The notes under the pieces were generated by a model that saw only the letters and a program-made list of their open reading frames with translations, was not told the origin of the DNA and ran no database searches. The position numbers and the translations under genes were made by a program. A stretch of 64,000 bases of DNA, from the NCBI RefSeq assembly GCF_027744825.2, contig NC_071342.1, positions 12,357,501 through 12,421,500 of the forward strand, given 5' to 3'. This document shows positions 56,029 through 64,000 of this stretch, piece by piece. The DNA is from Synchiropus splendidus. Its lineage: Eukaryota > Chordata > Actinopteri > Syngnathiformes > Callionymidae. The first letter of the stretch is position 1. Each line of letters begins with the position of its first letter.

Positions 56029-56610
56029 GGGGTCAGGCGTAGTTTGTTTCTCGTTCAGTAAAATGGAGCCTTACCCTGACTGCTTTATGTGCTACATTCT
56101 ACATGCTAAGTGGGGCCCTGGGGGCCACATGATGCGCTCGAGCCCGTTTTTCCAGCCCTGTGACAAAATATTCCATACTTTTGTGTTCATCTTATTTTTA
56201 TTTTCTATTCCTGTAAAAAAAAACAAAAAAAAAAACTTTATATTTTTACTTGAAAACGTATATATTTCAGTCATTACATACTGTACTATGAGTATATTTA
56301 CGTCTTCCTTTTTTGGTTATACTGAATAATAAAATAAAATAACTAAAAATAAATATTAATTTAATGAAATAAATTGTCATTTTTTTAGTTGTTTTATTGA
56401 TTTATTTTTATCTTACTCAATTGCGTTCCTTTAACACTTCGGGAGTTCAAAACTAATAAATGTAATATCAGCGTGATCACATCATTTTTTAAATTACTGA
56501 TAACAATGACAATAATGTACAAAAAAATCAAACTCATCTCAGAGACTACACTCTCTTTACAATAGTCCCAGTACAGATTGTGGTCCCTGGAAATCTAGTT
56601 GCCCACCCTT
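56029..56610. mobile_element. Degraded DNA-transposon-like repeat
   Basis: The interior TGGGGCCCTGGGGGCCACAT and the terminal TAGTTGCCCACCCTTG resemble common fish hAT-type repeats. A related block lies at 62390-62838. Boundaries are approximate and no target duplication was found. Confidence 0.45.
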
Positions 56611-58569
56611 GTCTAAGACTGTTAGCATGTATTCAGTGGTCCAAAAACACATTTTAATTGTGGGAGAGTTTGTGGGAGCGGGGGCTGAGACACTATAGGC
56701 TTTTGTCCCTCATTTGTGGAGTCGGGGTGGGGGATGGAGAGTTGAGATTAGAAGTGGGTGTGAAGGGGAGATTGAGGATGTTTTTTTCTGTTTTCTTCTT
56801 GTTTTTGATCATAGATGATGAATTAAATAATGGAAGGAAGTCTTTTTTGTAGAAGAAAAAATACCTTATAAATGAGGAATCATGTCTGTGGAGCTCACAT
56901 TCATGATGAATTTTTCAGTGGCTGTTGACAATCACCTTTTCAGAAAAAAAATAAAAATGCACAAATTTGAAATTCAGTTGGAGCATTGAACTATGACACC
57001 TTGTTATCCTTTAGAATCCAATAAATATATCTGTCTTTTGCTTCTGCCTGCTGGGTAGAGAGCCAGAATATGAACAGGATTCATTTAGAACTCTGGCTTG
57101 AGAAAGTCAATTCTCTGGGGAGAGTCGGTCTGTTTGGGGCATCTGCTGTTAACAAAAGAGGTGTGGTCCAGTAAGGAGGGTGCAAGAGCCGGACCGCGCA
57201 GACAGGTGGTCACCAGCAGGGTGTCGCTGCTGTTAGTGCTTCTCATGGCTGAAATGATCTAAGATAGATTGAGAACTTGAATTACATAAAAATTTTCAGA
57301 TAATTTGCAGAAAAACTGGTGAATAAACAGTCTTTTTGTCTGCCTCAAATGCTTCTCCCCGGTCCGGTGGTAATAGTGATGTCATAAACACTGATGTTTA
57401 TTTCTTTGGAGCCGATAATTAGATTAATCTGAAACATAAAGATTAGTCATTTGAAGTCTTCACATCGACTATTTACGTAGTGTCATTTCAATCACTGCCA
57501 TATTTTGACGCCGCCTTAGAAAACCAGCAGCCTTTTGTTTGTGCTGCTCTGTGGGTGTAATGCAACAAAGCCATTAGCAAGAATGCGGGCAGATGCTACA
57601 CATCTAAAAGGGTTTAAATTCCTTTGCAGTTTTCCAAAAGAGGATTAGCATGTATTTAGCGGACACAGTGCAACACTTCTTAATTTGTGTTAGGTAGCGT
57701 TAGAGTACAACAATGTAAACAGCTGTGGATGGGCAATTGACACAGATCTGTCAAGGATGTAGGTCAAGGGATTTTGGTTTAATAAAGGGGGTACAGTACC
57801 CACATACTGGGACTAAATCCAGCCCTCAATTTGACTTGCATGGATTAAAATATTGTTGGGGGTGGTGTGGAATGTGTGGTATTTAGTGAAAGCATCTTTG
57901 AGGGGCAGGTTGAGATGGATATCATTCGAGTTAGTCGAGCTATTATATCGACAGAAAAGTTTGCTCTGTGGAAGTCAGGGTTTGATGATCCTGGTTCAAT
58001 TTAATGACAAGAGTTATTTTCTCTACCTAATCTGAGGTGTTTCAACTGACTTATATTTAAAAGACCTGGGACTGATGTGCTTATGAGAATGAGATAAGCT
58101 GCATTAATATATGAAACTCGCGAATATGAGATGATATTGTAGTGGGCTTAATGCTGACCTCAAGCTGGTATTGTTTGTGATACTGTAACTCAAGTAAATA
58201 TGAGTTTCATCCATGCAACTATTCATTAGAAATTAAGCTGAAAATGTTATCAGTCATCACTACTTTTGCACTACTTTTTGGATTAGGATGAAATATGTCT
58301 CAGTATTGCAAGAACACTCAGCACCGCAAGAGTGAATAAACTTTACTTTCCATGCCAGTCACACTTCATAAGCTTGTATGATTTTTGTTTGTGTAAGTGA
58401 GTGTGTTTTACTGGCAGCGAGAGAAAAGTGCACACAGAGCAATAGAGTGCAAGGATTCACCTCTTTCATGTTCTCTTACCATTTTAGGTCAAGCTCTGAA
58501 AGACACTGACTTCATTCGTTTACAGTTGTTATTTTTTTGACGTTGGAGTTGTGAAAGCTTGACCAGAGC

Positions 58570-58571
<2 letters not shown>

Positions 58572-58603
<32 letters not shown>
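58572..58603. repeat. (GT)16 microsatellite
   Basis: Sixteen uninterrupted GT units are read directly; alternating purine-pyrimidine DNA of this kind can adopt Z form. Confidence 0.95.
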
Positions 58604-58605
<2 letters not shown>

Positions 58606-60390
58606 ACAAATTGCTCTTAGGGGAAGATCTGTGACTCACCTTCACTGGGGGTTGGTGTCCATGTCTCTCACTGTTCAGACATGACATCAGTCTCTCGTGT
58701 TTTCCAACTTGGAATTTTGAACTTGTGAGTAATACCTTTGCTGACACGGTTGATTTAATAACAGTTAAGAAAAAGTGTCACCAGTGCCTGTGTGTGTAAC
58801 TACTATGACTAATTGGGGAAACAAAAAAGTCGTTTTGGATTTCCTGACTGAATCACCAGAAACTATCTCACCAGAAATCCATTTTTCAAATCCTGGCTGT
58901 TGACGTCAGCTGACTTCAGACCACAGGTCTGAGGCCCCACTTGTGTTGTGTGAGCCTGAAATGTTTTTTTTTAACATTAATGGATTTGGTTGTTGAGCAA
59001 GTGACGCCATTGCCATATAAAAACAGAAGGTTGATTATTAAGTGACAAATGGTTCTATGACTGCTGTGTAACTGAGTTGTTGGAATTGAAGAATGCCGTA
59101 ATTCGATTTGTTGATGTGAAGCAGCACCATTGCCATCACCATGGCTAGATGCCATATGGAGTAAACAACACTTTTTACTTGTACCTAAATAGAAGAGTTT
59201 GTAAGAAGCGAGAGGTCACAGGTGTCAAACTAAATTACTCTTGGTCCATCCAAGGGCAAAATCTTCATTCTTAAGCAGTTTAAAACTGTTCTAAGGCTAG
59301 GCTTTTTTTCACCTGTTTAGTGGCATAATTCAGCAGTGACTCTCCTTCATAACACAAATGTTTTTTGCTCCTTCTTGAAGCATTTTTGCTTTTCTGGAAG
59401 TTTGTAGATTCATTTGTAAGGAAAGCTCAAAACTTTCCTTGGAGTGTCCTTGGAGCACCCTTAAATAAAATCTTATATTGAGCCAGTTATGTTTTTACAC
59501 ACTATTGTGAGCCATTTAAAATGACTGACCAGGCAGTATTTGACCCCAGGGCCATGAGTGTTGTGCCTGGGTCGCTTTAAATGCCGCTTTAGTTTGAGAC
59601 ATTACATCACAGCAAGACGTTGTGATCCCCGTTTGGGCCTCATTCAGGCCAAGTTCTTTCTGCTCTTGAGCAATGTAGACGGGAAAGCGCCCAACACTGT
59701 GGGGCTCTCACCAAAGTTGGACAATGAGTGACCTTGAATTTGGTTCTAAAATAAGCTTGGGGCTTTTCCATTTAAAAGCTAGTTGATGCCAATATTTTAA
59801 ATGATTGTCTTACATTCATATTTTTGTTTTCCATCTCTTGCAAAGCCTCCAGACTGGGAAAAATGAATTGCAGTAATTGGCCTGTTTGCTAGTGCAGACA
59901 ATCCCCGGAAACCAAGCTGAATTCCTTTCATTATCTCTTCTACCCTCCCGTCTTCTCCCTGCCCGGTCACTGCGCATAAAAAGTCCCTTCTTGCACTTGG
60001 CAGAGTTGCTGGTGTTAAATTACCTGGGACCTGCGCCTCCCTCAGCATTCCTTTGTAATTAAGAATATCTGCGGGATCCACAGCATCCACCTAAAGGAAA
60101 ACACCAAAGAAAAAAGTGTCTATTTCAGTGGCTGTGATGTCATCAAAAGGGTGCGTTTGCCTGTCTTTGGCAAAGCAGCAAGGCCAGGACACGCCCCTCT
60201 CTCTCCTCCCTGGCTGCATGGAAATAAGGAGGAGTGTGGTTGTATGCAAAGGATGCCTTAGAAGTGGAGTCACATGCAGATAGAAAGGAGAGTAAGCAGG
60301 AAAGAAAGGGGTCATGTGTTCACCAATCAACATGTGCTAGAGCGGCTCAGAGCACAAATGGAGTTGTGGCAGATGTTGTCTGAATAATGA

Positions 60391-60404
60391 GGGGGGGGCG
60401 GGGC
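60391..60404 (+). promoter_or_regulatory. dst: GC box, candidate promoter of the internal MGKPL isoform
   Basis: GGGGGGGGCGGGGC is an Sp1-type GC box in otherwise AT-rich DNA, about 510 bp upstream of the 60911 ATG. A splice-acceptor-like cattttag at 60889-60896 suggests the leader may be spliced. No TATA box is apparent. Confidence 0.4.
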
Positions 60405-60910
60405 CTGAAGCCCTCTGCCAGGAGGGTGTCTGTCACTACGAGGAGAGCGATGGGAGAGAAAGGGCAGGCTGTTTTGTTTATCCCCGAGTACCAGCTCTTT
60501 TCGGAACAGCCTACAGCATTTGAGGAGCCAGACGGATTACTTGTGGATATTTCGGATATTTCTTTACACTGAACATTTTCCTTTGGCTTTTCGCCTGGAC
60601 ACTGCCGGACTATTGCAGGGAAGCAGAAGCACTTTGAATCTGAGGAAATGTGACAAGTTTTGGAACAGCCTCAAGGAACATTTTGGGATAAGTGATGGCA
60701 AATTCAAATAGTGTGAAACCTTGACCTTTGTTGATGGACATGAAGCACCTTACAGTATGTTCTAGTTATTTTTGTAAGAAGAAGCTCTAATTTGCACAGA
60801 GTTGTCAAAGTTTTCTCTTAAAATTTTAGTGTGCACTGAAACAACATACACCTCCAAGCTGTGGAATACAATCCCAGCATTGTATGTCATTTTAGGTTAA
60901 TATCTGAGAC

Positions 60911-62143
60911 ATGGGAAAACCGCTGAGTAGACCCGATTGCCTCAGACAAAACCCTTCCTGCGTTGGGAAGGGGGAGGAGGAGGACCTGAACATTGATGAC
61001 TGCTATGTGCCTCAGAGATCAATCTATGACACCGTCCTACTCAATGAGCAGATAGATGCTGGCTCCAAAGGCAGCCTTTCCTCACGGCATTTCACCGGCA
61101 GCCTCCCGTACACACACCGCACGTTGGATCTCAGCAGCCTGTGTGGAAATGGAGTCATCTCTCCATCAAGTTCATTCGAGCTCAGAGCCCAGAAGGCCAC
61201 CATGCTGGATGAACGCGTTGTTTTCGACGGACTTAAATTCAATGGGGAAATGATCAGGGCGACAGATGTAGTGTTGCCTAAGTCACGGATGCAAGAGAAA
61301 CGAGAGCATCCTCAGCATAGAAGGTCATGGCGGAACTTTGCCCCCACGAACCTGGCTGAGTACGCCAGTCGGAGCGGGATATTGTGCACAGGGAGCGTGG
61401 ACAGGCCTGGGTTGATCAACGGCAAAGGAGGGAAAAGCATGACAAGCTCTTTAACATCGGAGGAGGATTCGGGTCTCTACAGCCCAACTGTGGAGAGGGA
61501 ACGTTTCGCGATTCGACCCTACAAGAGAGCTGGAACTGGCACTAGGAGTCTGTCGTCTTCAGAGGCGATGCACCTGTCGGGAGACTTAAAAACCATACGA
61601 TCACTCAGCTCTGGCCAGGAGGACTTCCCCCTAACTCCTGTTCGAGACAACCACTCCTTCTACCACAGTGGCATTTTAGCGCGAGAAGCGCAGCTTCCGC
61701 AGCCAGACCGAAATGAAAAGGACTTCCTTCACGATAGAGGCTTCAAGTTCTCCAACCACCCAAACGTTAGGAATAAAAATGAAGGTTGGCGTTCCAGAAC
61801 TTTACCCGATTACGATGAGATGTCCACTGCTGAATTGTTAGAGGACGAATCAGCTCAGGATGACTATGAGCTGGTGAGTGTGGTTGTGACGCAGCCTGAG
61901 ACGTACGGGAACTCTGTAACTTTACCCATCGACTGCCGCCAGCAAACAAGACACCAGGCGCCTCAGCAGGGAGTGTCTACCATCAACATGGAAGAGCTGG
62001 AGGAGTTTCTGCAGTCAGTGGAGGCCTGTCTTCCCAAAAGTTTACAGGAGTTACACCAGGCAGGGCAGCACGAAATCGCCTCCATTCTAAATGCCATTGC
62101 CCTGTGTCCTGATGTGACCTCTCCAGAGTGTTACACCCCACAG
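60911..62143 (+). CDS. dst: Internal first exon of a rod-only, predicted acylated isoform (MACF1 isoform-4 type)
   Basis: An ATG opens 411 codons ending CCACAG before donor GTGAAC, phase 0, matching the acceptor at 62956. The N-terminus MGKPLSRPDCLRQNP fits N-myristoylation (Gly2, Ser6, Arg7) with Cys10 nearby. DCYVPQRSIYDTVLLNEQID and RRSWRNFAPTNLAEYA match what I recall of human MACF1 isoform 4 (MGKPLSRPDCLRRNP, DDCYVPQRSIYDT, RRSWKSF.PPN), which joins the rod at exactly the homologous exon (FQKEQVDPLQ). The product would lack actin-binding, plakin and upstream rod parts. The frame continues 14 codons past the donor to a TAG ending at 62188, so unspliced RNA would give a 425-residue protein. 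Confidence 0.85.
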
Positions 62144-62955
62144 GTGAACAAACGCAGACCCCATACTTTAGAGATTCCTCAGCTGTAGATCACCGTTGCA
62201 TTTGCATGATTGACTTCTTGATCTTTAAGATGACTAATGTCTATAATGTATCCGATTGCATGAGATTGAGGTTTTGCTCAAGGGAGCGTCTGGAAGTCTG
62301 ATTTTGTGGATGTCGGCTATACTGTTGGTTTCTCTCATTGTCAGAGAAGATCAATGGGGTATTTGTGTGATATGAAGATGGTGGACTTTCAAGTCCAGAC
62401 CCAGGACTCCTGGGGGCCACACGTGACCCGCTGACTGTATTTATCCGGCCCTAGTGAAAATGTTGAAATATTACATAGTATGGTGCCTAAACAGTGTCAG
62501 TTGTCTGTTATATTTTAGCATAGCCATTGTTTTTAAAATTTATGATGCAATAATTTCCATGTGCCTTTACACATTTACATATTATTATTACATATTTCTA
62601 TTACTATTCTATTTCTATTTTTCATTTTTATCAATTCATTCTTGTTTTTAAAATGAACTAAGCCTTGCAATATTAATAATTTGACCCCCTCTCTTCCCCA
62701 TATTAAATGACAGACCCATAAACTTTTCAACCTTTTTCAGCCTTTACATCCTTTTTTTTTTTTATAATTGTGTGATGGCCCTTCACAACAGTTTACATTA
62801 GTGGTCCCACTGAAAGTTAAAAGTGCCCACCCCTGTTCTCGACTACTTATTTGTTGTTGCCTCACTTTTTCTCCCTTGCAGATTTCACAGAGAGAAGTTG
62901 ATAGTGGTGTTTTTTTGTGTACTGTCATTAATTTAACTTGTGATCTGACCTGTAG
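62144..62955. other. Intron after the internal start exon
   Basis: 812 bp. A transposon-like block (about 62390-62838; TCCTGGGGGCCACACGTGAC to AAGTGCCCACCCCTG) is related to 56029-56610. A T tract precedes position 62765. Confidence 0.6.
62390..62838. mobile_element. Degraded DNA-transposon-like repeat, second copy
   Basis: It shares GGGGGCCACA.G.G with 56029-56610 and ends with a similar GCCCACCCCTG. Boundaries are approximate. Confidence 0.45.
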
Positions 62956-63117
62956 GCTTTCCAAAAGGACGAGATCGATCCGTTGCACTCGCAGCTGCAA
63001 GACCTCAACTCCCTTAGTCAAGGGCTGATCCAAAATGCTGCCAAAGGCTCCAACTGTAAGAAACTCGAGGAGGATCTGGAAGACGTCAACTCACGGTGGA
63101 ACACCCTCAATAAAAAG
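62956..63117 (+). CDS. dst: Rod exon ([17 protein letters not shown])
   Basis: Acceptor acctgtag, donor GTTGGT, 54 codons: [33 protein letters not shown] and [14 protein letters not shown]. It matches VFQKEEIEPLQ..Q.VNWLGQGLIQSAAK. It receives either 55983 (long isoforms) or 62143 (internal start). Confidence 0.95.
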
Positions 63118-63334
63118 GTTGGTACACACAAGATTTTAATTGTATTAGTTTCTGACATCCCATGTCTATATATACTTTATATGTGAAGTTGTTGTTGAAT
63201 GATGCACTGTGGTTCTGTAAACAGCATTGTGCATTAGTCATCCATCTTTTTTGTCTTTGTTTTCCTTTCACGAGTTACTGGGGAGCAGCAGGCTCTCAGA
63301 CAGGTGACATCTATATTTACCTTGTGGTCTACAG

Positions 63335-63505
63335 ATCGCTGAGCGCTCGGCCCAACTGCACGAAGCTCTGTTGCATTGCGGGAGGTTCCAGGATGCTCTT
63401 GAGTCTCTCCTTAGCTGGCTGACGGACACAGAGGAGCTGGTTGCCAATCAAAAACCTCCCTCCGCAGAGTTCAAAGTGGTCAAGGCACAAATACAAGAAC
63501 AAAAA
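63335..63505 (+). CDS. dst: Rod exon ([18 protein letters not shown])
   Basis: Acceptor ggtctacag, donor GTAAGC, 57 codons: [57 protein letters not shown]. It is almost identical to mammalian DST and MACF1. Confidence 0.97.
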
Positions 63506-63711
63506 GTAAGCTGATACCTGAAATGTTAATTTATCCAGTCATCTTTGTTTTTTAACCGACAGACATTGTTGAGCCTGAGTGGGGTGCACAAAGCGTGGTA
63601 TTTAATGGCTGTTTAATACCCACCGGTGATTTACTGTTCTCCACTCCCGAACACATCTTCCAGCTTGTTAACATCGTGCAATAACTCTTCTCTTTTGTCT
63701 GCGTTTGAAAG

Positions 63712-63878
63712 CTCCTACAGCGACTGCTGGACGACCGTAAACCCACAGTGGAGCTGATAAAGAAAGAGGGAGGGAAGGTTGCAGAACTGGGTGAATCTGT
63801 GGAGAAGGAGAAGGTTGCCAAAGAGATTGAATGCCTGGGGCAGAGGTGGGACAATCTGCTGAAAAAGGCTGACAACAG
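63712..63878 (+). CDS. dst: Rod exon, last in window
   Basis: Acceptor gtttgaaag, donor GTCTGT: LLQRLLDDRKPTVELIKKEG through QRWDNLLKKADNR. The next Arg codon completes outside this exon. The gene continues beyond 64000. Confidence 0.95.
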
Positions 63879-64000
63879 GTCTGTGTCATGTCCAGCTTCA
63901 TACTCACTTTTAACCTCTGAAGGATCTTGTTTGTTGTCAGATTCTACTTTCTCAATAAATAAAGCACTTGAGGAGTGCAGACTGCCACCTTTTACTTCTA

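Larger units (their letters stand above)
55984..60910. other. Largest rod intron; upstream region of the internal MGKPL start
   Basis: 4.9 kb. It contains a transposon-like block (about 56029-56610, with GGGGGCCACATGATGCGCTC and an end AGTTGCCCACCCTTG), a GT microsatellite (58572-58603) and a GC box (60391-60404). No coding exon was found apart from the start exon that follows. Confidence 0.7.
10420..64000 (+). other. dst: dst (dystonin/BPAG1) locus, 5' and middle parts, truncated at right edge
   Basis: Plakin-family cytolinker gene. In vertebrates it ties actin, intermediate filaments and microtubules together and is expressed as neuronal (a), muscle (b) and epithelial (e) isoforms from one locus. 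Seen here in order: CH1, CH2, plakin domain with SH3, BPAG1e rod and plakin-repeat tail, BPAG1b-type giant exon, then spectrin repeats up to the edge. Reading frames stay open and splice phases match across every junction I built. The string [15 protein letters not shown] and the BPAG1e-only exons favour DST over MACF1. Four start exons are inferred (10420, 21697, 27557, 60911). The last rod repeats, EF hands and GAR domain are outside the window. Homology was judged from memory of the family. Confidence 0.93.

Noticed and set aside
10420..64000. Assignment of the locus to MACF1 or plectin
   Set aside because: BPAG1e-specific first, rod and tail exons and the [11 protein letters not shown] segment belong to DST; plectin lacks this long spectrin rod.

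Overview
The window is vertebrate nuclear DNA, most likely from a teleost fish: AT-rich introns, GT-AG (occasionally GC-AG) splicing, hAT-type short DNA transposons, and exons whose products read clearly as a fish version of one giant cytolinker. Everything I can support as coding lies on the + strand and belongs to a single gene, dst (dystonin, also called BPAG1). The assignment rests on family sequence recalled from memory, not on a search. The presence of BPAG1e-specific exons separates it from the paralogue MACF1. I cannot tell whether it is dsta or dstb, nor name the species. The gene runs off the right edge; the C-terminal rod, EF hands and GAR domain lie beyond it.

Layout. 1-10419: no exon recognised; upstream or first-intron DNA with simple repeats. 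10420-18821: a candidate first exon and the exons of the first calponin-homology domain (CH1), including a 36-bp microexon. 21697-22374: an internal first exon starting MGN..GC (predicted acylation) that would give a CH2-only protein. 25425-26540: CH2 and the start of the plakin domain. 27470-27753: TATA box and private first exon of the epithelial isoform BPAG1e. 27828-33148: shared plakin domain (spectrin repeats with an embedded SH3). 33714-36641: BPAG1e coiled-coil rod exon. 36739-38754: BPAG1e plakin-repeat tail with stop codon and AATAAA. 38916-40136: linker exons used by the long isoforms that skip the BPAG1e tail. 40583-45094: a 4.5-kb BPAG1b-type exon with degenerate plakin repeats and a long acidic/Ser-rich tract. 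45167-63878: spectrin-repeat rod. 60911-62143: a further internal first exon (MGKPLSRP...) that joins in phase to the exon at 62956 and matches what I recall of the MACF1 isoform-4 start.

The locus therefore encodes nested products that mix modules: actin binding (CH1+CH2 or CH2 only), plakin domain, keratin-type tail (BPAG1e), BPAG1b insert, and a spectrin rod that would lead to the microtubule-binding end. Two of the four inferred starts carry N-terminal acylation signals. My splice model for BPAG1e closes in frame over 24 exons (8298 nt, 2765 residues plus stop).

The introns hold two hAT-type elements with perfect 8-bp target duplications (12913-13629 and 45342-45546; the second has a relative at about 11261-11441), a third inverted-repeat element (24015-24727), a perfect 21-bp hairpin (14869-14922), two GC-AG introns, and several CTCF-like 13-mers.
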